From NCBI RefSeq assembly GCF_003065425.1, contig NZ_CP026949.1, positions 496,001 to 560,000 on the forward strand: 64,000 nucleotides of DNA, read 5' to 3'. Source of the DNA: Mycetocola zhujimingii (lineage in GTDB: Bacteria; Actinomycetota; Actinomycetes; Actinomycetales; Microbacteriaceae). The translations under genes and the position numbers were made by a program. Below, piece after piece: positions 17,468-25,675 of the stretch; within the stretch, counting starts at the first letter, position 1; every line of letters starts with the position of its first letter. Below the pieces are notes generated by a model, which searched no databases, was not told where the DNA came from, and saw nothing but the letters and a program-made list of their open reading frames with translations.

Positions 17468-18472
17468 ATGACCACTCGCACCCAATCACCCTCAGAACTT
17501 CGGGTGACCGCGGGTGACGGTCGAACCGGGGGCGACGTCACGTCGCTCCCGGTTCGCCGGCGGAAGATGAGCTGGGCGACCCGCATTGAGATCGCCCTTC
17601 TCGTCGGACCGGCCCTGATCGTCTTCCTCGCTTTTGTTATTTTCCCCGTCGTCATGGCCGCGTACTACGGCTTCTTCCGCTGGCAGGGCTACGGACCAGC
17701 GACAGACTTCGTCGGGTTCCAGAACTACATCACGATCCTTCAGGACCCGACGTTCATCGACGCGGTCCGCCACAACGGCATCATCGTCGTCCTCTCGCTC
17801 GTCCTTCAGGGGCCAGCTGCGATCTTCCTGGCTCTGCTGCTCAACCGGAAGATGCGCGGCCAGTCGATCATTCGCGTCCTGATCTTCGTTCCATACGTGA
17901 TCTCCGAGGTTGTCGTCGGAACCGGCTGGAGCCTGATGCTCCAGACAAACGGAGCCGTCAACGGAATGCTCGAGAAGCTCGGCCTCGGATTCCTCCAGCA
18001 GGACTGGCTCTCGAATCCCGACATCGCCATGTGGACCCTGATGCTCATCATCACCTGGAAGTACATCGGCTTCGCCGTCATCCTCTTCCTCGCCGGTCTC
18101 CAGGGAATCCCCGACGAACTCACCGAGGCTGCGCAGATCGACGGAGCGTCCTTCTGGCAGATCCAGCGCCAGATCACCCTTCCGCTGCTCGGCCCGACAC
18201 TTCGTATCTGGGCCTTCCTCTCGATCATCGGTTCTCTCCAGCTGTTCGACCTCGTCTACATCATCTGGGGCCAGTACATCGCGTCCACAGCGGGAACCTC
18301 GACCATGGCGACGTACATGGTCGCGAATGGCCGGACCTCCGGCAACTTCGGTTACGGAAACGCCGTCGCCGTCGTCCTGTTCCTGATCTCACTCGCCGTT
18401 GCCCTCATTTACCAGCGTTTCGTGCTGCGGCGCGACACTGACGGTGCCCTCACCGAAAAGAGCAGCAAATGA
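17468..18472 (+). CDS. Sugar ABC transporter permease, MalF-like
   Basis: Inner-membrane subunit of the same importer, 334 residues with six membrane segments after a 40-residue polar N-terminus. The EAA loop reads PDELTEAAQIDGASFWQIQRQITLPLLGP (about residues 215-243). It starts 12 nt after the binding-protein stop and its stop overlaps the next start (ATGA), so it is co-translated with the second permease. Confidence 0.92.
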   Translation: MTTRTQSPSELRVTAGDGRTGGDVTSLPVRRRKMSWATRIEIALLVGPALIVFLAFVIFPVVMAAYYGFFRWQGYGPATDFVGFQNYITILQDPTFIDAVRHNGIIVVLSLVLQGPAAIFLALLLNRKMRGQSIIRVLIFVPYVISEVVVGTGWSLMLQTNGAVNGMLEKLGLGFLQQDWLSNPDIAMWTLMLIITWKYIGFAVILFLAGLQGIPDELTEAAQIDGASFWQIQRQITLPLLGPTLRIWAFLSIIGSLQLFDLVYIIWGQYIASTAGTSTMATYMVANGRTSGNFGYGNAVAVVLFLISLAVALIYQRFVLRRDTDGALTEKSSK

Positions 18473-19341
18473 CCACGACAACAGCTGTAGCGCCCCGTCC
18501 TCTCCTCTCGAAGCTGAAGCCGAAGCTGCCGTGGGGAAACCCCGGTATTTACGTCCTCGCCGCCGTTGTCATCGTCCTCCTGCTGGCGCCGGTCGCGTAC
18601 ATCATCCTCGGTGGTTTCCGCACCAACGCGCAGATCTCGACGGATCCGTCCGGCTTCCCCGCGCCGTGGAACATCGGCAACTACATCGACGTGCTCGTCG
18701 GGTCGGTCTTCTGGCGCCAGGTGCTGAACTCCACGATCGCCGCCGGTGCCACCACCATCGGTGTCGTGGCTCTCGGCCTGATGGCGAGCTACGTCATCGC
18801 CCGGTACAAGTTCAACGCGAGGGGCATCCTGTACTCGCTGTTCGCTGCCGGACTGATGTTCCCGATGACAGTCGCGATCACACCGCTGTACCTCGTGATC
18901 AAGAACCTCGGCCTGATGAACAACCTCGGTGGCATCATCCTGCCCCAGATCGCGTTCGCCCTGCCGACAACGATCATCATCCTCGTGCCGTTCCTCCGGG
19001 CCATCCCCGATGAGATCGAAGAAGCGGCATTCATCGACGGATGCTCGAGGATCGGATTCTTCTGGCGCATGGTTGTGCCGCTCGCCGTCCCCGGCGTGAT
19101 CACGACAGGCATCCTCGCCTTCATCGGCAGCTGGAACGGCTACATCCTGCCGCTGTTCATCCTCAACAACGAAGCATCGTTCACCCTGCCGCTCGGAGTC
19201 CAGTCGTTCGCCTCGCAGTATTCGGTGGACACGGCGAAGGTGCTCGCGTTCACGTCGCTGTCGATGATCCCCGCGCTCATCTTCTTCAGCCTCTTCGAGC
19301 GTCGCATCGTCGGAGGGTTGACCGGCGCCGTCAAGGGATGA
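18469..19341 (+). CDS. Sugar ABC transporter permease, MalG-like
   Basis: Second membrane subunit, 290 residues, with six segments and the EAA loop PDEIEEAAFIDGCSRIGFFWRM (about residues 181-202). It overlaps the MalF-like gene by four bases. The GH3 gene follows after 64 nt. No ATP-binding subunit is encoded in the cluster, so it should share an ATPase such as an MsmK/UgpC-type protein encoded elsewhere. Confidence 0.92.
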   Translation: MTTTTAVAPRPLLSKLKPKLPWGNPGIYVLAAVVIVLLLAPVAYIILGGFRTNAQISTDPSGFPAPWNIGNYIDVLVGSVFWRQVLNSTIAAGATTIGVVALGLMASYVIARYKFNARGILYSLFAAGLMFPMTVAITPLYLVIKNLGLMNNLGGIILPQIAFALPTTIIILVPFLRAIPDEIEEAAFIDGCSRIGFFWRMVVPLAVPGVITTGILAFIGSWNGYILPLFILNNEASFTLPLGVQSFASQYSVDTAKVLAFTSLSMIPALIFFSLFERRIVGGLTGAVKG

Positions 19342-19405
19342 TCGACTGTTCGAATCCCACGCCGCACGACCCGCTCGCCCCAGGAAATACAGAAGAGAGA
19401 CAGTA

Positions 19406-21727
19406 ATGGAGTATTCGGGCGTGCCTGAAACATCGAAGCGCGTGCGCGAGCTGCACGCCCGGATGACACTGGAAGAGAAGCTTGCCCAGCTGGTCGGCTA
19501 CTGGGTCGACCAGGGCGACGACATCGTTGCACCGATGCAGGGCGAGATGGCGAGTACCGGTAAGTACTCGGATGCCACGACGCACGGCCTCGGACACCTG
19601 ACCCGCGTGTACGGAACCCGACCGGTCGAACCGACCGAGCGAGCGGCATGGCTGTGGGCAGAGCAGCGGCGGTTGCGCGAGGAGACCAGGCTCGGAATCC
19701 CCGCCCTCGTTCACGAGGAATGCCTCACCGGCCTCGCCGCGTGGCAGGCGGCAACCTTCCCGACGCCACTGGCGTGGGGCGCCGCATTCGACCCTGACCT
19801 GGTCGAGGAGATGGGCGCGCTCATCGGACAGTCGATGCGGGAGCTCGGCATCCACCAGGGGCTCGCCCCCGTCCTCGACGTCATCCGGGATGCCCGGTGG
19901 GGGCGCGTTGACGAGTGCATCGCCGAAGACCCGTACGTTGTCGGCACCATAGCGACGGCGTACGTGCGCGGCCTGCAGTCTGAGGGCGTGCATGCGACGC
20001 TCAAGCACTTCGTCGGCTACTCGGCGTCGCAGAGCGGGCGCAACCACGCACCGGTGCACGCCGGACCGCGCGAGATCGCCGACGTCCTGCTTCCCCCATT
20101 CGAGATGGCCGTGCTCGACGGCGGGGTCCGTTCCGTCATGAACTCATACGCAGAGATCGACGGCGTCCCCGTCGCGGCTGACGAGACATACCTCACCGAC
20201 GTGCTTCGCGGGCAGTGGGGCTTCGACGGCGTTGTCGTCTCCGACTACTTCTCCGTTGCCTTCCTCCAGGTGATGCACGCCGTTGCCGAAGACCTCGGTC
20301 ACGCGGCAGAGATCGCCCTGAAGGCCGGAATCGACATCGAACTTCCGACGGGAGACGCCTTCCTCGAGCCGCTGGCCGAGCGCATCAGGAGCGGCGTGAC
20401 CGACGTCGCAATCGTGGACCGTGCTGTGCTGCGTCTGCTGTCGCAGAAGGAAGAGCTCGGGCTTCTCGACGAGACCTTCGACTCGCCCCCCGAGTTCATC
20501 GACCTCGACTCGCCGGCGCACCGCGACGTTGCGAGGAGGCTTGCCGAGGAATCGGTGGTTCTGCTCACCAACGACGGAACGCTGCCCCTCGGCAGCGGAG
20601 CCGACGCGCCGAAGCGCATCGCCCTCATCGGGCCGAATGCCGCGTCGTCGGAAGCTCTCATGGGGTGCTACTCCTTTGCCAACCACGTCCTCGCACACCA
20701 CCCCGAGGTTCCCCTCGGGTTCGAGATCCCCACCTTCGCCGAGGCACTCGGCGTCGAGCTGGACGCGAGCGACATCGTCCTGGCTCGCGGCTGCGACGTC
20801 GAAGGCACAGACACGTCGGCGATCGACGAGGCCGTTGACGCCGCTCGCAATGCCGAGCTCGCCGTGATCGTTGCCGGCGACCGCGCCGGCCTGTTTGGTC
20901 GGGGAACCGTCGGTGAAGGCAATGACGTGGAGAGCCTCGAACTCCCCGGCGTGCAGCGCGAGCTGATCGAGCGCGTGGTCGCGACGGGAACCCCCGTGGT
21001 TCTCGTGCTTCTCACCGGTCGCCCGTACGCGATCGACTGGGCGGTGAGCGGAGAGACTGCTCCACGTGCCGTTGTGCAGGCGTTCTTCCCCGGAGAAGAG
21101 GGTGCCGGCGCCATTGCCGGCGTGCTCAGCGGGCGTGTCGTGCCCTCCGGCCGGTTGCCCGTCTCTCTTCCGCGGTCTGCCGGAGCGCAGCCGCACTCGT
21201 ACCTGCACCCGATTCTGGGTGGCCCGTCGGAGATCACGAGCGCATCGAGCGCACCGGTGCTGCCCTTCGGCCACGGACTGTCGTACACCTCGTTCGAACG
21301 CACCGAGCTCACCCTTGGTGCGTCGACCGTCGACGCCGGCGATACCTTCACCGCTCGCGTCGTCGTTCAGAACACGGGCGACGTCGAGGGCGCGGATGTC
21401 GTACAGCTCTATGCGCGCGATGTGCATGGGAGCGTCACCCGGCCGGTTGCACAGCTGCTCGGCTACTCCAGGGTCACCCTCAAGCCGGGAGAAGCGGTCA
21501 GTGTCGAGTTCGAGGTGCCGACGACACGGCTGGCTTTCTCTGACGCGAAGATGCAGCGGATCGTCGAACCGGGAACCATCGAACTCTGGGTCGGGCCGTC
21601 GTGCGACACGCGCGAAACCGAGGCTCGACTGGAGATCACCGGCGACAAGGCGCTCGTGACGACGGCATCCCCTCGCTACGTCCAGGTTGAGGTCGCAGCC
21701 CTGGCCCTCGCCGGCACTGTCAACTGA
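19406..21727 (+). CDS. GH3 glycoside hydrolase, probable beta-xylosidase
   Basis: Cytoplasmic retaining exo-glycosidase of 773 residues with no signal peptide. The N-terminal barrel carries the nucleophile Asp280 in GFDGVVVSDYFSV, then the alpha/beta sandwich domain (from about residue 385, SVVLLTNDGTLPLG) and a C-terminal fibronectin-III-like domain (about 630-705, TARVVVQNTGDVEGADVVQLYARD). GH3 includes beta-glucosidases, beta-xylosidases and arabinofuranosidases; beta-xylosidase is inferred because it closes the presumed xylo-oligosaccharide import operon. It starts at the ATG at 19406 (AGAAGAGAGACAGTA upstream). A strong 15-bp hairpin ends the operon. Confidence 0.9.
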   Translation: MEYSGVPETSKRVRELHARMTLEEKLAQLVGYWVDQGDDIVAPMQGEMASTGKYSDATTHGLGHLTRVYGTRPVEPTERAAWLWAEQRRLREETRLGIPALVHEECLTGLAAWQAATFPTPLAWGAAFDPDLVEEMGALIGQSMRELGIHQGLAPVLDVIRDARWGRVDECIAEDPYVVGTIATAYVRGLQSEGVHATLKHFVGYSASQSGRNHAPVHAGPREIADVLLPPFEMAVLDGGVRSVMNSYAEIDGVPVAADETYLTDVLRGQWGFDGVVVSDYFSVAFLQVMHAVAEDLGHAAEIALKAGIDIELPTGDAFLEPLAERIRSGVTDVAIVDRAVLRLLSQKEELGLLDETFDSPPEFIDLDSPAHRDVARRLAEESVVLLTNDGTLPLGSGADAPKRIALIGPNAASSEALMGCYSFANHVLAHHPEVPLGFEIPTFAEALGVELDASDIVLARGCDVEGTDTSAIDEAVDAARNAELAVIVAGDRAGLFGRGTVGEGNDVESLELPGVQRELIERVVATGTPVVLVLLTGRPYAIDWAVSGETAPRAVVQAFFPGEEGAGAIAGVLSGRVVPSGRLPVSLPRSAGAQPHSYLHPILGGPSEITSASSAPVLPFGHGLSYTSFERTELTLGASTVDAGDTFTARVVVQNTGDVEGADVVQLYARDVHGSVTRPVAQLLGYSRVTLKPGEAVSVEFEVPTTRLAFSDAKMQRIVEPGTIELWVGPSCDTRETEARLEITGDKALVTTASPRYVQVEVAALALAGTVN

Positions 21728-21731
21728 CCTG

Positions 21732-21774
21732 CTTTCCCACCCGCGCCCGGCGATGCACAGCGCGGGTGGGAAAG
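21732..21774. terminator. 15-bp hairpin ending the ABC-GH3 operon
   Basis: The arms 21732-21746 and 21760-21774 pair perfectly around a 13-nt loop, five bases after the GH3 stop codon. This marks the end of the four-gene operon. Confidence 0.75.
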
Positions 21775-21827
21775 TCAACGGTCGGGGGCTCCGCGCGCAA
21801 TCGCGTCGTGCAGGGCATGATTAACCA

Positions 21828-22520
21828 ATGTCAGAGATCAATGCAGACCCGGCCGCGAAACGCGTAACCAACCGGTGGCCATACATATCGGGTGGAATCG
21901 CCCTGGCCCTCGGCGTCGTGCTCGCGTTCCTCATCGCTCAGCGCGGCAACACGCTGCCGTTCGAGCTTGACTCCGAGTGGAGCGAGGAAGTGTTCGAGGA
22001 TCGACTGCCGTTCCTCGAGTGGCTGTCGTACGGCATGAACTGGATCGGCGGCGGGATCTTCGGAACCTACATCCTCCCGATACTCATCGTGATCGCGTTG
22101 CTGCTCATCAAGCGTCCGTGGGCATCGCTGTTCTTTGCCGTCGCGTCGCTCGTCAGCGTCGGCGTCGCCCAGCTGCTCAAGAGCCTCGTCGGTCGCGCAC
22201 GACCCGAGGAGATGCTCGTGACGAGCGACTTCGGCTCGTTCCCCTCCGGGCACGTGGCGAACGCCGCGACGATGGCCGTCGCGCTCGGGATCATCTTCCC
22301 GCGGGTCTGGGTCTGGGCCGCCGGCACCATCTGGGTGGCGCTCATGATGTTCTCCAGAACCTACCTCGGTGTGCACTGGCTCACCGACACCATCGGTGGC
22401 GCGCTTCTCGGCGCTGGCGTTGTGCTGATTCTCTGGGCGCCGTTCGCGTCGCGGATCTCCGGTGAACCGAGAGACAAGAAGTCGGCGGCGGTGCCGGACC
22501 GCAAGGAATCCGTTCTGTGA
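21828..22520 (+). CDS. PAP2-family membrane phosphatase
   Basis: Integral membrane phosphatase (230 residues, about six membrane segments) likely acting on a lipid phosphate such as phosphatidic acid or undecaprenyl diphosphate. The three family motifs are complete: KSLVGRARP (118-126), PSGH (139-142, His142) and SRTYLGVHWLTD (176-187, His183 and Asp187). The stop overlaps the GNAT gene start by four bases (GTGA). The lipid substrate cannot be determined. Confidence 0.9.
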   Translation: MSEINADPAAKRVTNRWPYISGGIALALGVVLAFLIAQRGNTLPFELDSEWSEEVFEDRLPFLEWLSYGMNWIGGGIFGTYILPILIVIALLLIKRPWASLFFAVASLVSVGVAQLLKSLVGRARPEEMLVTSDFGSFPSGHVANAATMAVALGIIFPRVWVWAAGTIWVALMMFSRTYLGVHWLTDTIGGALLGAGVVLILWAPFASRISGEPRDKKSAAVPDRKESVL

Positions 22521-23311
22521 CCGAGGCCGCCGGCCAGGCGAAAACGGCGGCGGATGTCGCCGGCGCTCTCGTTCGGCCGGCGTCAGGGCTCGATGACTAC
22601 GCGGCGATTGCCACCCTCTTCGACGAGACGTGGGGGCGCGGCACCGGTCCCGGTCCTTCCTATATTCAGGCCGTCGCCCACGCGGGCAACACGGTCCTGG
22701 TCGCCACTCGTGACGGAGAGGCAATCGGTGCGCTTCTCGGCGTGCTGGGCTGGGACGACGGGCTGCACGTGCACTCGCACGTCACAGCGGTGCGGCCATC
22801 GGCACGTGGGGGAGTGGGCTTCGCCCTCAAGCTGGCGCAGCGGGCGCTTGCGCTCGAGCACGGGGTCACCGAAGTGCGTTGGACGTACGACCCGCTCATC
22901 CGCCGCAACGCGCACTTCAACCTCGAGAAGCTCGGGGCGACGGTGCCGGCATACCGCCCCGATTTTTACGGCGTGCTCGATGATGCGATCTCCGGGACAG
23001 ACTCGACCGACCGCTTCGAGGTGAGCTGGCAGCTCGATTCCCTCCCCGTCGCCCAGATCATTGACCGGGTTCTCTCCGGCGCCCCTGGGTCGCAACCCGC
23101 CCTCGCTGCCGCTGCAACCGGCATCCGCCTGGAACTGCACCCCGATTATGAGGCGCTTCGACGGAGCGATCCGGATGCCGCGGCAGAGCTGCGGGCCGCC
23201 TCCCGCGCGGTCTTCGAGCCGGCGTTCGCCGAGGGACTCACCGTGACGTTCGAGGACGGCGGTTACATTTTTACGCCACCGACCGAGGCTCAGCGCACAC
23301 CGGGGTCCTGA
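22517..23311 (+). CDS. GNAT-superfamily acyltransferase (COG3375-like)
   Basis: Predicted N-acyltransferase of 264 residues. The acyl-CoA region is ALLGVLGWDDGLHVHSHVTAVRPSARGGVGFALKLAQRALALEHGVTEVRWTYDPLIRRNAHFNLEKLGA (about residues 73-142), shown here in part only by its conserved pieces HSHVTAVRPSARGGVG and WTYDPLIRRNAHFN. Proteins of this type are often found with racemases of the enolase superfamily, and one lies 1.2 kb downstream. In Geobacillus such a GNAT succinylates D-amino acids before racemisation (family knowledge). The GTG start overlaps the PAP2 stop codon. Confidence 0.75.
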   Translation: MTEAAGQAKTAADVAGALVRPASGLDDYAAIATLFDETWGRGTGPGPSYIQAVAHAGNTVLVATRDGEAIGALLGVLGWDDGLHVHSHVTAVRPSARGGVGFALKLAQRALALEHGVTEVRWTYDPLIRRNAHFNLEKLGATVPAYRPDFYGVLDDAISGTDSTDRFEVSWQLDSLPVAQIIDRVLSGAPGSQPALAAAATGIRLELHPDYEALRRSDPDAAAELRAASRAVFEPAFAEGLTVTFEDGGYIFTPPTEAQRTPGS

Positions 23312-23407
23312 GCCTCGGAGCCGGTGGCGGAGCGGCGCGCTTGCGCAACCCCTGTGGCGCTGACAGCCGCGCGGGTAGTGTCGGGGCTGAATCGAAGGAG
23401 ATCACCT

Positions 23408-24439
23408 ATGGAATTTCGCACTCTCGGCCGATCCGGCGCTGTCGTCTCGGCGCAGGCTCTCGGCACCATGACGTTCGGCGCAGAAGCAGACGAGGAAACC
23501 TCTGGAGAGATCCTCACCGCGTTCACCGAGGGCGGTGGCACGTTTGTGGACACGGCCGACGTCTACTCCGCTGGCGTCTCGGAAGAGATCATCGGGCGCT
23601 GGCTCGGCACGCACCCCACCGAGGCGGCGCAGATCGTGCTGGCGACCAAGGGGCGATTCCCGATGGGCGACGGGCCCAATGATGTCGGCCTCTCCCGCCG
23701 TCACCTGCGCGCGGCACTCGAAGCGTCACTGACGCGGCTGCAGGTCGAGCACATCGACCTCTACCAGATGCACGCGTGGGATGCCCTGACGCCGATCGAG
23801 GAGACGCTGCGTTTTCTCGACGATGCGGTGACTGCAGGCAAGATCTCCTACTACGGCTTCTCGAACTACCTCGGCTGGCAGCTGACCAAAGCGGTGCGCG
23901 TGGCATCCGCATCGGGCTTCACGGCACCGGTCACCCTCCAGCCGCAATACAACCTGCTCGTGCGCGACATCGAACACGAGGTGGTGCCGGCCTCCCTCGA
24001 TGCGGGGATCGGACTGCTGCCGTGGTCGCCCCTCGCCGGTGGCTGGCTGAGCGGAAAGTACGAGCGCGATGTGCCGCCCACCGGGGCGACGAGGCTGGGC
24101 GAAAACCCGGAGCGCGGAATGGAGGCCTGGGAGGCGCGGAACGCGAGTGAGCGCACCTGGCGGGTCCTCGATGCGGTGGCCGCCATCGCCGAGGCGCACT
24201 CCGTGAGTGCGTCACAGGTGTCCCTCGCCTGGCTCGGGGCGCAGCCTGCCGTGACCTCGGTCATCCTCGGTGCACGCACCGTCAAGCAGCTGAACGACAA
24301 CATGGCAGCGGTTGACCTCGAACTGAGCGCTGATGAACTTGGCCGGCTGACGGATGCCAGTGCGCCGGAGATGGACGACTACCCATACGGCACGGCCGGT
24401 GTGAAGCAGAGGAACCGGCCGGTCGACGGCGGTCGATAG
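23408..24439 (+). CDS. Aldo/keto reductase
   Basis: NADPH-dependent carbonyl reductase, 343 residues, TIM barrel. The full catalytic tetrad is visible: Asp48, Tyr53, Lys81 and His122 (in VDTADVY, LATKGRF and YQMHAWD). The ATG at 23408 has an excellent AAGGAG; the open frame extends back to 23324 but without a ribosome site. It lies between the GNAT gene and the racemase-like gene, all on the same strand. Its substrate is unknown; the sequence fits the large general AKR group. Confidence 0.92.
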   Translation: MEFRTLGRSGAVVSAQALGTMTFGAEADEETSGEILTAFTEGGGTFVDTADVYSAGVSEEIIGRWLGTHPTEAAQIVLATKGRFPMGDGPNDVGLSRRHLRAALEASLTRLQVEHIDLYQMHAWDALTPIEETLRFLDDAVTAGKISYYGFSNYLGWQLTKAVRVASASGFTAPVTLQPQYNLLVRDIEHEVVPASLDAGIGLLPWSPLAGGWLSGKYERDVPPTGATRLGENPERGMEAWEARNASERTWRVLDAVAAIAEAHSVSASQVSLAWLGAQPAVTSVILGARTVKQLNDNMAAVDLELSADELGRLTDASAPEMDDYPYGTAGVKQRNRPVDGGR

Positions 24440-24475
24440 CGCCTCGCGCGGGCGCGCCAGCGGTAGTCTCGGCGA

Positions 24476-25585
24476 ATGAAGGTCAGGTCGATCACCCTCC
24501 ACCGCGTCGGGATGCCGCTCGTGCGCCCGTTCGAAACCAGCTTCGGCCGCGAGAGCGCACGTGACGTGTTGCTCGTTCGCCTCGAAACAGACACCGGCGA
24601 CGGCTGGGGCGAGTGCGTCGCCGGCTCGACTCCCGGCTACAGCTCCGAGTACGTGGACGGGTGCGCGCACGTGATCGAACATCACCTCGCTCCGCGGCTG
24701 TTTGCCGCGGATGATGTGGTCGCCAGCGACCTCGGGCGGTTGTTGTCCGGGGTCGTGGGCCACCGCATGGCCAAGGCGGCGCTCGAGGCAGCCGTCCTCG
24801 ATGCTGAGCTACGCGCATCCGGGGTCAGCTTCGCGAGCTATCTCGGTGCGGTTCGGTCGGAGGTTGATTGCGGTGTCTCCGTCGGGATCAGTACCTCGAT
24901 CGATGCGCTTCTCGACGAGGTGCAGGGCTACGTCGATGCCGGGTACCTGCGGATCAAACTCAAAATCAAGCCGGGCTGGGATCTCGATCCCGTGCGCCGT
25001 GTTCGTGAACTGATCGGTGCGGATGCCGCGCTGCAGGTCGACGCCAACACGGCATACGTACGGGGCGACATCCCGCACTTGAAGCAGCTCGATGCGTCGA
25101 ACCTGCTCCTCATCGAGCAGCCATTCGACGAGGAGGACATCGCCTCGCACGTTGCTCTGGCCGGGGCGATTGAGACCCCGGTCTGCCTTGACGAGTCACT
25201 CGTCTCTGTCGGTGTGACCATCGACGCGATCGAGCGCGGGGCGACGTCGGTGGTCAACATCAAACCGGGGCGCGTCGGTGGCTACCTCCCGGCCGTCGCC
25301 ATCCACGACGCGTGCGTCGAACGCGGCGTACCGGTGTGGTGTGGCGGGATGCTCGAGACCGGCATCGGTCGGGCGGTGAACGTCGCGCTCGCTGCGCTTC
25401 CCGGCTTCACGCTGCCCGGTGACACCAGCGCATCCGACCGTTATTACCGCGAAGACCTCACCGAGCCCTTCGTGCTGTCGAACGGGCGGCTCGCGGTGCC
25501 GACCGGGCCAGGGTCGGGAGTGACAGTGCGCACCGACCTCGTTCGCGAACTGGCGCTCATGCCCCCACGGGTGGTCACCCGGTAA
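24476..25585 (+). CDS. menC: N-succinylamino-acid racemase / o-succinylbenzoate synthase-like enzyme
   Basis: Enolase-superfamily enzyme (369 residues) of the MenC type-2/NSAR group. The acid-base lysines are Lys163 (within RIKLKIKPG) and Lys263 (NIKPGRVGG); the metal ligands are Asp189, Glu214 and Asp239. As I remember it, this numbering coincides with that of the Amycolatopsis NSAR/OSBS enzyme. Sequence alone cannot separate menaquinone synthesis from N-succinylamino-acid racemisation. No other men gene is present, while a GNAT gene lies nearby, so racemisation is a serious option. TAGTCT ends six nt before the ATG, so the mRNA is probably leaderless. Confidence 0.85.
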   Translation: MKVRSITLHRVGMPLVRPFETSFGRESARDVLLVRLETDTGDGWGECVAGSTPGYSSEYVDGCAHVIEHHLAPRLFAADDVVASDLGRLLSGVVGHRMAKAALEAAVLDAELRASGVSFASYLGAVRSEVDCGVSVGISTSIDALLDEVQGYVDAGYLRIKLKIKPGWDLDPVRRVRELIGADAALQVDANTAYVRGDIPHLKQLDASNLLLIEQPFDEEDIASHVALAGAIETPVCLDESLVSVGVTIDAIERGATSVVNIKPGRVGGYLPAVAIHDACVERGVPVWCGGMLETGIGRAVNVALAALPGFTLPGDTSASDRYYREDLTEPFVLSNGRLAVPTGPGSGVTVRTDLVRELALMPPRVVTR

Positions 25586-25642
25586 GGTCACTGCGCCGTC
25601 GGTTGACACCGGTTGCCGCCACGCAGCACAAGGTTGCCTTTT

Positions 25643-25666
25643 GTGCAAACTTGCACTGTCTGCAAG
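25643..25666. promoter_or_regulatory. Overlapping operator dyads at the efflux-pump start
   Basis: Two perfect dyads overlap: GTGCAA-AC-TTGCAC (25643-25656) and CTTGCA-CTGTC-TGCAAG (25650-25666). A probable leaderless -10 box AAGAAT (25664-25669) touches the right edge, six nt before the ATG at 25676. A bound repressor would therefore block RNA polymerase directly. Confidence 0.55.
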
Positions 25667-25675
25667 AATATTCGG

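Noticed and set aside
20144-21778. 544-codon open frame on the minus strand
   Set aside because: Antisense to the GH3 gene, which has complete catalytic signatures.
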